Shown: piece by piece, positions 35,466-43,844 of the stretch | Numbering within the stretch: the first letter of the stretch is position 1 | Layout of the letters: every line of letters starts with the position of its first letter | Assembly (NCBI RefSeq): GCF_023715505.1 | Contig: NZ_JAMBOH010000021.1 | Span: 24,494-88,493 of the forward strand | From: Neobacillus cucumis | GTDB lineage: Bacteria > Bacillota > Bacilli > Bacillales_B > DSM-18226 | DNA: 64,000 nt | Direction of reading: 5' to 3' | The notes under the pieces: generated by a model | The model's input: only the letters and a program-made list of their open reading frames with translations | Told to the model about the DNA's origin: nothing | Databases searched by the model: none | Made by a program: the position numbers and the translations under genes

Positions 35466-36671
35466 TTACAAGAATTTCACAAAGATACCTGCTAAAATTA
35501 CCGAAACAATCGTAACGGTGATAAATCCACCAACAAGCATTGGAGGCAGCATGTGGCTTGTTAGTACTTCTCTTTCTTTTTCATCATTGGTTAATGACTT
35601 GATGACTTCATTTGTAATGATGTAGTCAGCCGGGAATCCGTATAACGCCGTTAATGACACAGCAAATGCCATTTCTTTGCTTACTTTTAAGGCTTTACCG
35701 ATAACAAATGAGAAGATATACATCCCAAGCACACCAATAACAATGGTCCCAATAAGTGGATAAATAATTTCAAGCATCATGCTTGGTGTTGCTTGCTTTA
35801 AACCATCAAAGATGAAAAGCATAAGCGCCATGATGGCCAACCCGAATCCATTTGCTTTTTGTAAAACCTGCTTTTCTAAGAAACCGATACTTTTTGCGAT
35901 GACCCCAAATAATAAACAAAGTACAAAAGGACTTATAGAAACAACTGGCGCTAATAGAGTTGAAACTTCATAGGCAAGAAATCCAACAAACGCTAGTCTT
36001 AAAAATTTAAAGAAATCTGTATTATACTTCTCTGGCATGTTTTTAAAAAGCTTTAATTCTACCCTTCCTGCCTCTGTGGTTGCTGCCACTTCATTTGCTG
36101 CTTTTTGTGATTGATTTATCACTAATTGACCGTTACGGTATTGGGAAAGAAGTCTTTTTCCCTCTTTTTTCAACATGATGGATGTAAGTGGATATCCTGC
36201 AAATCCTTGCATAACATAAATGACAATCGCGAAAACAGACAAGGATGCGAGGCCTGCTTCCTTTGCCCCCTCTGACATGATTAAGGCAGATACCACACCG
36301 CCAACTAAAGGAGGGATCGCGACAACGATCGTTTTAAAACCAAAAATAAAACTGCCAACTCCAAGTAAAAGGGCAATGATCCCAAGTATTCCTGATAGAG
36401 CGATGACAACGGTCTTCCATTGGTTTTTTAACTCTTGAAGCGATAACAATGTTCCCATATTGGTAATTAAAAGGTACATAAACATGGTTGCTACAACTGG
36501 CGGAATACCTGATATCGAAACGATGTCTTTAGGAAAAAAGGTCCAATACCCAACTAGAAACAACACCGCACAGATAAAAATGGAAGGTACCCATGCTTTT
36601 GTACGTACTGCTACAAAATCCCCGATAAATAAAATAAGAATTACAATGACTAATGCTAGCATTTGCGACAT
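35466..36671 (-). CDS. Multi-helix membrane transporter of uncertain family (ESS/GltS-like arrangement)
   Basis: This 401-residue inner-membrane protein has about ten helices in two halves around a hydrophilic loop (about 175-215; MLKKEGKRLLSQYRNG then AANEVAATTEAGRVEL). A signature PPLVGGVVSALIMSEGAKEAGL in the first half recalls the GG-containing discriminator region of sodium-glutamate symporters, and its location before two amide hydrolases suggests it imports their substrate. I do not recognise the family with confidence. ATG at 36669-36671 behind AGGTAAGGTG. It is the first gene of the operon. Confidence 0.6.
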   Translation of the reverse strand: MSQMLALVIVILILFIGDFVAVRTKAWVPSIFICAVLFLVGYWTFFPKDIVSISGIPPVVATMFMYLLITNMGTLLSLQELKNQWKTVVIALSGILGIIALLLGVGSFIFGFKTIVVAIPPLVGGVVSALIMSEGAKEAGLASLSVFAIVIYVMQGFAGYPLTSIMLKKEGKRLLSQYRNGQLVINQSQKAANEVAATTEAGRVELKLFKNMPEKYNTDFFKFLRLAFVGFLAYEVSTLLAPVVSISPFVLCLLFGVIAKSIGFLEKQVLQKANGFGLAIMALMLFIFDGLKQATPSMMLEIIYPLIGTIVIGVLGMYIFSFVIGKALKVSKEMAFAVSLTALYGFPADYIITNEVIKSLTNDEKEREVLTSHMLPPMLVGGFITVTIVSVILAGIFVKFL

Positions 36672-36705
36672 AACTACACCTTACCTCTCTATGATGATAA
36701 TTATT

Positions 36706-36720
36706 TTTCGTAGTACGAAA
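36706..36720. promoter_or_regulatory. Putative operator palindrome upstream of the permease operon
   Basis: TTTCGTA and TACGAAA are perfect inverted arms around one base. On the minus strand it lies just after the promoter TTGACT-17-TATTAT (36764-36736 region), where a repressor could block transcription. Confidence 0.5.
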
Positions 36721-36732
36721 TAGATTTATTTA

Positions 36733-36872
36733 TTAGAATAATAATATAATTTTATTTTTCAGTCAATTGTAAATTTTAGAAAAACATCGCGATCGTTTAC
36801 AGAAAGGGATTAATAGTTAAACCAGTGTTTGTTTTCTTATAATGGTCAAATAATTATATTATTCTAATAATA
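36733..36872. promoter_or_regulatory. Promoter and AT-rich paired sites upstream of the permease operon
   Basis: On the minus strand TTGACT and TATTAT, 17 nt apart, make a good sigma-A promoter near 36740-36764. An ATTAGAATAAT-type sequence at about 36735-36755 is repeated inverted at about 36850-36872, about 100 nt apart. No coding frame is present. Confidence 0.5.
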
Positions 36873-36912
36873 ATTGTGATGAAAATCCGATCCAAGATCC
36901 AATGTGAATGGA

Positions 36913-36946
36913 AAATAAAAGGACTCCGATTTAGGGAGTCCTTTGC
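36913..36946 (-). terminator. Terminator after the DGDG-motif gene copy 2
   Basis: AAAGGACTCC and GGAGTCCTTT arms enclose a 6-nt loop, with a T-rich stretch after it on the minus strand. Confidence 0.75.
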
Positions 36947-36973
36947 CTTTACATACTACTATCCGTCCAATTG

Positions 36974-37906
36974 TTACATTTCTCCGCCAGAGATAGCCAC
37001 TGATTGCCTTTCAGGACCAAACTCCTGACCATTCCATTTCAAAACAGTTTGTACATATCCCAGACTGTCCGCATTATACCTGCCGGCTATCCTTTGATAC
37101 GCTTCGAGTTCATATCTATTATCCCTGTTAAAATCAATCTGGTATAGACCTGACAAAGGATTAACCCACCCATTTATTGGAGCCCTTAAAATACCTTGGG
37201 GGTTATAGATTTCCGATAAATATTCCTTCCCCTTATAAGTAAGGTCAAGAATATACTTTTCTCTGAGATGATAACTGATTACCTTTGCTTTATATTGATT
37301 TTCATATGTCACATCGTACTTATAGGAATCATTGAATGCATCTGAATCAAATATTTGCCTTATTTGACCGTTCATATAAGAAAAGATATACTCATAAACC
37401 GTGCCGGCACTTCCTCTAGTATCAATGACCACTAAAATATCATCGCCCTTTTTGCCTGTAAAATTTCCTAGAAATAGTGTGGGGTTGTATCCAGAGTTAT
37501 TTTTGAAATGGATGTGATCATAGTGATGTGTCCTCCCATTTTGGACAACTAAAGTGATATCTTTCCAAAATGGACTATCAGGGGGCTTATTTGCAGTTAG
37601 AAAGACATTGTCTTTTATACCGTCTCCGTCAATATCGCCCCTCTTTACCATTACTACGGATGGACTATTAGTATGTATTTGTCTTGATTCAGCTGATTGC
37701 AGTCCCGCCCGTATTTCTAAGAGTTTGTGTTTTGAAGGATAAGGATTGGGAAAAGACAAAGCCATATCAATTGTTTGTAGTGCTTCCTTTGTTAATCCGG
37801 CTCTTGCCTGCGTATTAGCCAAACAGTACCAATAATAGGGATGATTGGTTTCACGTATTTTTGTATAATAGTGATGGCGCTCCTTATTGAAATCATTGGT
37901 GACCAT
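36974..37906 (-). CDS. Hypothetical protein with DGDG calcium-type loop, copy 2 of 2
   Basis: A 310-residue paralogue of the protein at 16077-17009, same length and about nine in ten residues identical. The tetratricopeptide-like start, GDIDGDGIKDNVFLTANK loop and acidic beta-rich segments are conserved, so both copies look maintained. ATG 37904-37906 has AGGTGG at 6 nt. Substitutions are scattered (for example GGSAGTIYAYIFS to RGSAGTVYEYIFS). The upstream 150 nt is also similar to that of copy 1. Function unknown. Confidence 0.75.
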   Translation of the reverse strand: MVTNDFNKERHHYYTKIRETNHPYYWYCLANTQARAGLTKEALQTIDMALSFPNPYPSKHKLLEIRAGLQSAESRQIHTNSPSVVMVKRGDIDGDGIKDNVFLTANKPPDSPFWKDITLVVQNGRTHHYDHIHFKNNSGYNPTLFLGNFTGKKGDDILVVIDTRGSAGTVYEYIFSYMNGQIRQIFDSDAFNDSYKYDVTYENQYKAKVISYHLREKYILDLTYKGKEYLSEIYNPQGILRAPINGWVNPLSGLYQIDFNRDNRYELEAYQRIAGRYNADSLGYVQTVLKWNGQEFGPERQSVAISGGEM

Positions 37907-37989
37907 CTACAACCCACCTATCCTATTATTCTTCTTATTATTTTATATGTGCGAATTTAGAGGAGCATTCTTAGCTCAGTTCTACATGG

Positions 37990-38060
37990 GTTAAAGTCTC
38001 GTAGGTTCTATCGTTTTCTCCAGTTAAAAAAATTCAGGTAACTGAGCTATTGCTAGCCTT
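37990..38060. repeat. Dispersed hairpin repeat, copy B (degenerate)
   Basis: GGTTAAAGTCTCGTAGGTTC and CAGGTAACTGAGCTATTGCTAGCC correspond to copy A, but the closing arm is lost. It belongs to the larger duplication of the upstream region of the DGDG-motif gene. Confidence 0.6.
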
Positions 38061-38097
38061 GAAAAAAAACTTTACCTGGGGATATTATTTTAAAAAC

Positions 38098-38151
38098 AAA
38101 AGAGCCATCAAAAGAAACATGTTTATGTTTCTTTTTGATAGCTCTTTTTTC
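38098..38151 (-). terminator. Terminator after the peptide-binding protein gene
   Basis: AGAGCCATCAAAAGAAACATG pairs with CATAAACATGTTTCTTTTTGATAGCTCT-like sequence on the other side (core AGAGC..GCTCT with an A/T-rich middle), and is followed on the minus strand by TTTTGTTTTTAAAA. Confidence 0.7.
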
Positions 38152-38176
38152 CATTGATTGTTGGATAACTTATTAC

Positions 38177-39802
38177 TTATTCTGCTCCAACTAGAGACCA
38201 ATCCTGAAGGTTATTATGGAATCCGAATATCTTAGGCCCTCCAAATTGTACTTGTTTGGAAATGGCTGCAAAATCATAATCTGAATAAAGTGAAATGATC
38301 GGAACATCTTTCTCCCAAATGGCTTGCAGCTCATCATAAATTTCTTTTCTCTTATCTGGATCTGCTTCTGATTGACCTTTTAACAGCAGCTCATCTGACT
38401 TTGGATTATCATATCTCATAAAGTTATAGGAACCAGCTTTACTATAAAGAGTTGATATTTCTGGATCCAAATTGAATGTAAAGCCCATTAATAACAAGTC
38501 AAACTCTCCTGCTTTTCCTTTTTGCATGATCGTAGGGAAATCGTAGGTTGTGACTTTAACCTTTACTCCCACGTCCTGTAGGTTTTGGGTAATAATATCC
38601 GCAGACTGTTCACGGACTTTATTACCGATTGGGACTACTAATTGAAGGGTATGGTTAAAGTCCCAGCCAGCTTCCTTCAACAATTGTTTTGCTTTCCCAG
38701 GATCGTAGGTGAATTTTTCTAAATCCTTATCCAGGTAAGGACTGACCGAAGTATAGGGCCCATCTACTATTTCCCCTTTTCCTTTCAATAGCTTATCTAC
38801 AAACTTTTCACGGTCGAGGGCGTAAACGAGTGCTTGACGAACTTTGGCATCTGTTATTTTTGTGGTATTAAACATCATCGTTTGAAAACCAATCGTTGGT
38901 TCCACCTTCGTTTTTACATTGTTAAACTTTTCAACCGTTTCATAATCCTGAGCCGGAATCTTTCCAATTCCTGCAGCAACATTCATATGAAGCTCTCCTG
39001 TTTGAAGTTGGGCCACTAGGTTTGGTGCCGGCATAATTTTAACAAACAGGCTATTCGTCTTTGGTTTTCCTAAATAATAGTCTGGATTGCTTTTAAATTC
39101 GACATATTGGTCCTTTTTATATTGAACATACTTGTAAGGTCCATTTGTAACCGTTGGTTTCATAAAGAAGGGGTCTTTTGCTAAATTAGCAGGCGCAACC
39201 TTTTCTAAGACATGTTTTGGCAGAATCATCAATTTTGAGCCCAATTGTTCCTTAATCATATTTGGATCAACAGGTGATTTCGTTTTGAATTCAACGGTAT
39301 GTTCATCGATAATCTTGACCGATGGAATTTCAGCCTGTCCTTCTTTCAACTTACCTGTATCATCAAGGCCTTCAAAAACGGAGATATAGTTGCCAACCGT
39401 GGTTTCCACTTTCGGGTTGGCAATTAAGTTAAAGGTAAATGCAGCATCCTCAGCTGTAACCGGTTTTCCATCAGACCACTTCGCATTCTGATTCAACTTA
39501 ATTGTAAAAGTTTGATTATCAGTCGTTTCAATTGAATCCGCCAATTTTGGGACAAACTCTTGCGGCCCTGTCATTTCTAAAAAGGAATCAAACATAAACT
39601 TTTCTATAAAACTAGAGGCAATGTCTGGAGAGCTAATCGTGCTAAAGTTTATCGGCGGATTAACCATTCCCAGATACATGGTTTTGTTGGCTGAGCCACT
39701 AGAAGCAGTGGAAGAAGTAGTTGAACTTTTGCCTGAGCAGGCTGTTAAAGCCAATGTTAAGACGATAGCGGATAAACTGACTGTTCTCTTTAGATAACCC
39801 AT
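38177..39802 (-). CDS. Oligopeptide/dipeptide ABC transporter substrate-binding lipoprotein
   Basis: This 541-residue extracytoplasmic binding protein begins with a lipoprotein signal ending in LTACSGK (Cys near 22) and an Ser/Thr-rich linker. The family 5 binding-protein fold shows SIETTDNQTFTIKLNQNAKWSDGKPVTAEDAAFTFN, FMKPTVTNGPYKYVQY, KVRQALVYALDREKFVD and the C-terminal lobe. It is the last gene of the transporter operon (M20 hydrolase, D, F, B, C, A). ATG 39800-39802 behind GGGGGAC. The ligand is a peptide or related amide by family; the adjoining hydrolase supports that. Confidence 0.9.
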   Translation of the reverse strand: MGYLKRTVSLSAIVLTLALTACSGKSSTTSSTASSGSANKTMYLGMVNPPINFSTISSPDIASSFIEKFMFDSFLEMTGPQEFVPKLADSIETTDNQTFTIKLNQNAKWSDGKPVTAEDAAFTFNLIANPKVETTVGNYISVFEGLDDTGKLKEGQAEIPSVKIIDEHTVEFKTKSPVDPNMIKEQLGSKLMILPKHVLEKVAPANLAKDPFFMKPTVTNGPYKYVQYKKDQYVEFKSNPDYYLGKPKTNSLFVKIMPAPNLVAQLQTGELHMNVAAGIGKIPAQDYETVEKFNNVKTKVEPTIGFQTMMFNTTKITDAKVRQALVYALDREKFVDKLLKGKGEIVDGPYTSVSPYLDKDLEKFTYDPGKAKQLLKEAGWDFNHTLQLVVPIGNKVREQSADIITQNLQDVGVKVKVTTYDFPTIMQKGKAGEFDLLLMGFTFNLDPEISTLYSKAGSYNFMRYDNPKSDELLLKGQSEADPDKRKEIYDELQAIWEKDVPIISLYSDYDFAAISKQVQFGGPKIFGFHNNLQDWSLVGAE

Positions 39803-39835
39803 AATGTCCCCCTAAATGATCTATATTTTTATTTA

Positions 39836-40759
39836 TTATTTTAAATTTTTTGGATCCATGGCATCGCGCAATCCGTCCCCCATAAAATTAATGGATATCA
39901 CAGCTAACAAAATCATTAAACCAGGAGGTAACCATAACCAAGGCTGCGTGGCTAATACGGTTAGCGACTGGGCTTCATTCAGCATATTCCCCCAGCTGGC
40001 TGTTGGCGGCTGTACTCCCATTCCAAGGAAACTTAAGGAGGCTTCTAATATAATTGAGGAGGCGATTCCAAAGGTGGCATTCACTAAAATGGGTGCTAAA
40101 CAGTTAGGCAAAATATGTTGAAAGAGAATCTTCCAGGAAGGTAAACCTAATGCAACCCCTGCTTTCACGTAGTCCATCTCTTTAATGGTCAGGACGCTTC
40201 CTCGAACAATACGGGCAACTGACGGCCAGCCCAATAATCCGATGACAAGAATAATATTAAAGAGACTTGGTCCCATGATACTGACAAGGACAAGGATGAC
40301 CATAAGATAAGGAAAGGACATAAACACATCCGTTAGACGCATAATGATCATATCCACCCATTTTCCAAAGTATCCAGCAACAGCGCCGAGGAACGTGCCG
40401 ATTACGACATAAATAGCAACCGCTCCGATTCCCACAGCCAAGGAGACCCTTGATGCATAAATCAATCTACTTAACAAATCCCGCCCCACTTGGTCCGTCC
40501 CCAATAAATGTTCAGCTGAAGGCTGATCTGCAAATTCCCCGTTAACAGAATAAGGACTTTGAGGTGCCATAAGAGGAGCGAAAATTGCCATTAGAACGAT
40601 TAAACTGAAAACAATTAGTCCAAAAACGGCTAGTTTATGTTTGAAAAACTTTTTTCTGATGACCCTTAAGTAGCTTTCCTCTTTTCCCAGCTCTTGTTTT
40701 ACGTCAAGATGCGGATCATTGGCTACTGGAATTCCTGCCATTTTAGTTACTAGTGACAC
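39836..40759 (-). CDS. Peptide ABC transporter permease (OppC/DppC type)
   Basis: This 307-residue membrane protein has an N-terminal helix (HKLAVFGLIVFSLIVLMAIFAP), the DppC region GTDQVGRDLLSRLIYASRVSL, five further helices and the ATPase-contact EAA loop VKAGVALGLPSWKILFQHILPN. It ends in DGLRDAMDPK. GTG start at 40757-40759 with AGGAGGAGG. It pairs with the B-type permease upstream. Confidence 0.92.
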   Translation of the reverse strand: MSLVTKMAGIPVANDPHLDVKQELGKEESYLRVIRKKFFKHKLAVFGLIVFSLIVLMAIFAPLMAPQSPYSVNGEFADQPSAEHLLGTDQVGRDLLSRLIYASRVSLAVGIGAVAIYVVIGTFLGAVAGYFGKWVDMIIMRLTDVFMSFPYLMVILVLVSIMGPSLFNIILVIGLLGWPSVARIVRGSVLTIKEMDYVKAGVALGLPSWKILFQHILPNCLAPILVNATFGIASSIILEASLSFLGMGVQPPTASWGNMLNEAQSLTVLATQPWLWLPPGLMILLAVISINFMGDGLRDAMDPKNLK

Positions 40760-40781
40760 CTTAACCTCCTCCTTTCAAAAA

Positions 40782-41732
40782 TTAATTGTACTTAATCCTT
40801 GGATCAGCAACGGAATAAAGGATATCGGTAAGCAGATTTGAGAATAGAACCATGAAAGCGGCCAAAAGGTTAATCGCCATTAGCACCGAATAATCGCGTG
40901 AACCGATAGATTGGATAGTTAATTGTCCAAGTCCAGGCCATTGAAATATTTGTTCAGTGACAACGGCTCCCCCGATTAAAAGAGGGATATCCAAACCAAT
41001 GATCGTTATAATCGGGATGAGTGCATTTCTCAGCGCATGTTTATTAGTAACAATAAATTCACCTAAGCCTTTCGCTCTTGCCGTCCGTAAATAATCCTGC
41101 CCCAGTACTTCGATCATACTGGACCTTACATAGCGGACCATACTTCCTGCGATTCCTGTCCCCAGGACGATAGCGGGCATAATCAAATGCAATAACGTAT
41201 CCGTAAATCCCCCAGTACCCCCAAGGGTATTCATGCCGCCAGTTGGTAAGATCTGAGTCATAATGGCAAAGACATAAATCGCACCTAAACCCATAAAGAA
41301 GTGAGGAATCGAAACGCCAAGAAAAGAAAAAGTAGTCGTCAAATAATCGATCCATGAATATTGTTTTGTTGCACTTAAAATTCCGATTGGAATGGCAATA
41401 AGATATGCAATGATTAAGGCAGAGCCCATCAGGATAAGAGTTGGACCCAATCGTTCGAAAATCATATTCGTAACAGGCTCATAGGTGGAGTAAGAGAAAC
41501 CAAAATCACCTTTAAGTAAATTCCCCAACCAATGCCAATATTGGATATAGATTGGATCATTTAACCCAAGAGCTTCTTTCTTAATCTCAATATCAGCGGC
41601 CGTTACATCTGGACTTACATACATGTCGACTGGATTACCAGGTGCCAAATTAATAATTAAAAAGTTAAAGATCGTTACACCAAACAAGACAGGGATAGCG
41701 ATCAGAATTCTTCGAAGAATATACTGAACCAT
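40782..41732 (-). CDS. Peptide ABC transporter permease (OppB/DppB type)
   Basis: This 316-residue membrane protein opens MVQYILRRILIAIPVLFGVT, followed by the NLAPGNPVDMYV sequence typical for B permeases. It has six helices, the EAA loop YLRTARAKGLGEFIVTNKHALRNALIP and a WPGLGQLTIQSI segment. ATG at 41730-41732 with AAGGAGGG. It lies between the ATPase and the second permease. Confidence 0.93.
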   Translation of the reverse strand: MVQYILRRILIAIPVLFGVTIFNFLIINLAPGNPVDMYVSPDVTAADIEIKKEALGLNDPIYIQYWHWLGNLLKGDFGFSYSTYEPVTNMIFERLGPTLILMGSALIIAYLIAIPIGILSATKQYSWIDYLTTTFSFLGVSIPHFFMGLGAIYVFAIMTQILPTGGMNTLGGTGGFTDTLLHLIMPAIVLGTGIAGSMVRYVRSSMIEVLGQDYLRTARAKGLGEFIVTNKHALRNALIPIITIIGLDIPLLIGGAVVTEQIFQWPGLGQLTIQSIGSRDYSVLMAINLLAAFMVLFSNLLTDILYSVADPRIKYN

Positions 41733-41751
41733 AGGATCCCTCCTTTCTCGT

Positions 41752-42768
41752 TTACATTAATGGAAAGTGACAAGCTGTTTGATGATGAAGACCGGTTAAT
41801 TCCGGGGTTTGCACCCGGCAAATATCTTGAGCAATTGGACATCTTGTATGAAAACTGCACCCTTTAGGAGGATTGGCCGGACTTGGAACATCCCCTTCCA
41901 CTAAGATTCGTTCCCTGTTTCGCAAATGTGGATTTGGAATGGGATAGGTACTCAGTAAACCTTGTGTATAGGGATGTTTCGGCTTCTTAAAAATATCTTC
42001 TGTTTTCCCAAGTTCAACAATTTTCCCTAAATACATGACGGCGATGCGATCACTAATATATTTCACCGCACCTAAACCATGGGCAATGAACAGATAGGTC
42101 AGCTGAAACTCTTTTTGTAAATCCTTCAGTAGATTCAAGACTTGAGCCTGTATGGACACGTCTAAGGCAGAAACAGGTTCATCACAAATGATCAGTTTCG
42201 GATTTAACATAAGCGCTCTGGCAATGCCGATCCGTTGCCTTTGACCACCGGAAAATTCATGTGGATAACGGCTTCGATGCAGCTTTGTCAATCCTACGAT
42301 TTCAAGCATCGCATTTACCTTACGATCAACCTCCTCTTTATCTGCCAGTTTATGGGTGAGCAGTGGTTCTGAGAGAAGATCTCCTATCCGCTTTCTCGGA
42401 TTTAAGGATGAATAGGGATCTTGAAAGATCATTTGCATTTTCGTACGGGTTTTTCTCAGTTCTGATCCACTGATATCGGATAAATCCATGCCCTCTAAAA
42501 TGACTTTCCCTTCAGTAGGAGGGTCCAGCTTTACAATGGCCCGGCCGGTTGTCGATTTGCCGCAACCGGATTCTCCTACAAGCGAAAGCGTTTCTCCTGG
42601 ATAGAGGCGGAAATTCAAACCATCGACCGCTTTAACATGTCCGACCGTCCGGGGAATAATCCCTTTTTTAATAGGGTAATATTTTTTAAGATTATGAACC
42701 TCTAACAAGGGTACATCAGGCACTGTTTTTGCATTATCCTGGTTCGGCTGAACCGTTGAAATACTCAT
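41752..42768 (-). CDS. Peptide ABC transporter ATPase (OppF/DppF type)
   Basis: This 338-residue ATPase has Walker A GESGCGKSTTGRA, Q-loop IFQDPYSSLNPR, signature EFSGGQRQRIGIARAL, Walker B LIICDEPVSALDVSIQ and the C-terminal oligopeptide domain CSFHTRCPIAQDICRVQTPEL. I use ATG 42766-42768 because it overlaps the oppD stop as ATGA and has GGAGG; the frame is open to 42828. With the D subunit it powers the permeases. Confidence 0.92.
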   Translation of the reverse strand: MSISTVQPNQDNAKTVPDVPLLEVHNLKKYYPIKKGIIPRTVGHVKAVDGLNFRLYPGETLSLVGESGCGKSTTGRAIVKLDPPTEGKVILEGMDLSDISGSELRKTRTKMQMIFQDPYSSLNPRKRIGDLLSEPLLTHKLADKEEVDRKVNAMLEIVGLTKLHRSRYPHEFSGGQRQRIGIARALMLNPKLIICDEPVSALDVSIQAQVLNLLKDLQKEFQLTYLFIAHGLGAVKYISDRIAVMYLGKIVELGKTEDIFKKPKHPYTQGLLSTYPIPNPHLRNRERILVEGDVPSPANPPKGCSFHTRCPIAQDICRVQTPELTGLHHQTACHFPLM

Positions 42769-43784
42769 ACCTGAACCTCCTCGATCGATTTCGTTTTGGT
42801 CAGATGCTCTTCTTCCACTAACCAGCATCTGACTTTATGAATTTTTTCCTTATTAATAGAAGAAAGAGGAGGCTTTTCATGCAGACATTTTTCTGTCGCA
42901 TATGGGCACCTTGTATGGAACCTGCACCCCTTTGGCATTTGTTGTAAGGTTGGTACCATCCCGGGGATGGAATAAAGTCGTTTATACTCTTCATATTCTA
43001 GGTGAGGAATTGACTCGATTAATCCTTTTGTATAGGGATGCTTCGGTTCATCAAATAAGGTAAACACATCCGCTTCTTCCACCACTTGCCCTGCATACAT
43101 CACAAGGACCTTATCTGCCATCTCAGCGATCACGCCCAAATCATGGGTGATTAACATAATTGCGGTATCGGATTCTTCTCTCAGTTCTTTCATTAACTCT
43201 AAAATTTGTGCTTGAATGGTCACATCAAGGGCTGTAGTCGGCTCATCGGCAATGAGCAGCTTAGGTTTACAAGACAGGGCCATCGCAATCATGACCCTCT
43301 GTCTCATTCCCCCCGATAATGAGTGTGGGTATTCATTCATCACTTCTTCAGCCCGCGGGATTTTTACTTGCTTCAGCATATCAATTGCATATGCTGAAGC
43401 ATCCTTCTTACTCATTTTCAAGTGAAGTTTGATCCCTTCAATCATCTGGTTACCAATGGTATAAACAGGGTTCAAGGATGTCATTGGTTCCTGAAAAATC
43501 ATCGAGATCTGATTCCCGCGAACTTGTCTCATTTCGGCTTCTGTTAACTTGTTTAATTCTTTTCCATTCATCTTGACCGAACCATTTTTTATGTAACCAT
43601 TTTTCCCTAGCAATCTCATAATTGACAAGGATGTAACACTTTTCCCGCAGCCAGATTCACCGACAATCCCAATCGTTTCTCCCGGCTCCAGATTGAAAGT
43701 AACCTCGTCAACCGAAATCAATTCGCCTTTTTCAGCCATAAAAGCGGTTTGTAGATTTTCTACTTCGATTATTTTGTTTGACAT
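42765..43784 (-). CDS. Peptide ABC transporter ATPase (OppD/DppD type)
   Basis: This 339-residue ATPase has Walker A GESGCGKSVTSLS, Q-loop IFQEPMTSLNPVY, signature SLSGGMRQRVMIAMAL, Walker B LLIADEPTTALDVTIQ and a C-terminal CRFHTRCPYATEKC oligopeptide domain. ATG 43782-43784 with GGGGTGA upstream. It is 60 nt after the M20 amidohydrolase in the same direction. Confidence 0.92.
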   Translation of the reverse strand: MSNKIIEVENLQTAFMAEKGELISVDEVTFNLEPGETIGIVGESGCGKSVTSLSIMRLLGKNGYIKNGSVKMNGKELNKLTEAEMRQVRGNQISMIFQEPMTSLNPVYTIGNQMIEGIKLHLKMSKKDASAYAIDMLKQVKIPRAEEVMNEYPHSLSGGMRQRVMIAMALSCKPKLLIADEPTTALDVTIQAQILELMKELREESDTAIMLITHDLGVIAEMADKVLVMYAGQVVEEADVFTLFDEPKHPYTKGLIESIPHLEYEEYKRLYSIPGMVPTLQQMPKGCRFHTRCPYATEKCLHEKPPLSSINKEKIHKVRCWLVEEEHLTKTKSIEEVQV

Positions 43785-43844
43785 CTTCTCACCCCTTGCC
43801 CTGCTTAAAATCAGGTGAATTCTTATACTTCTTCTAACTTGGTT

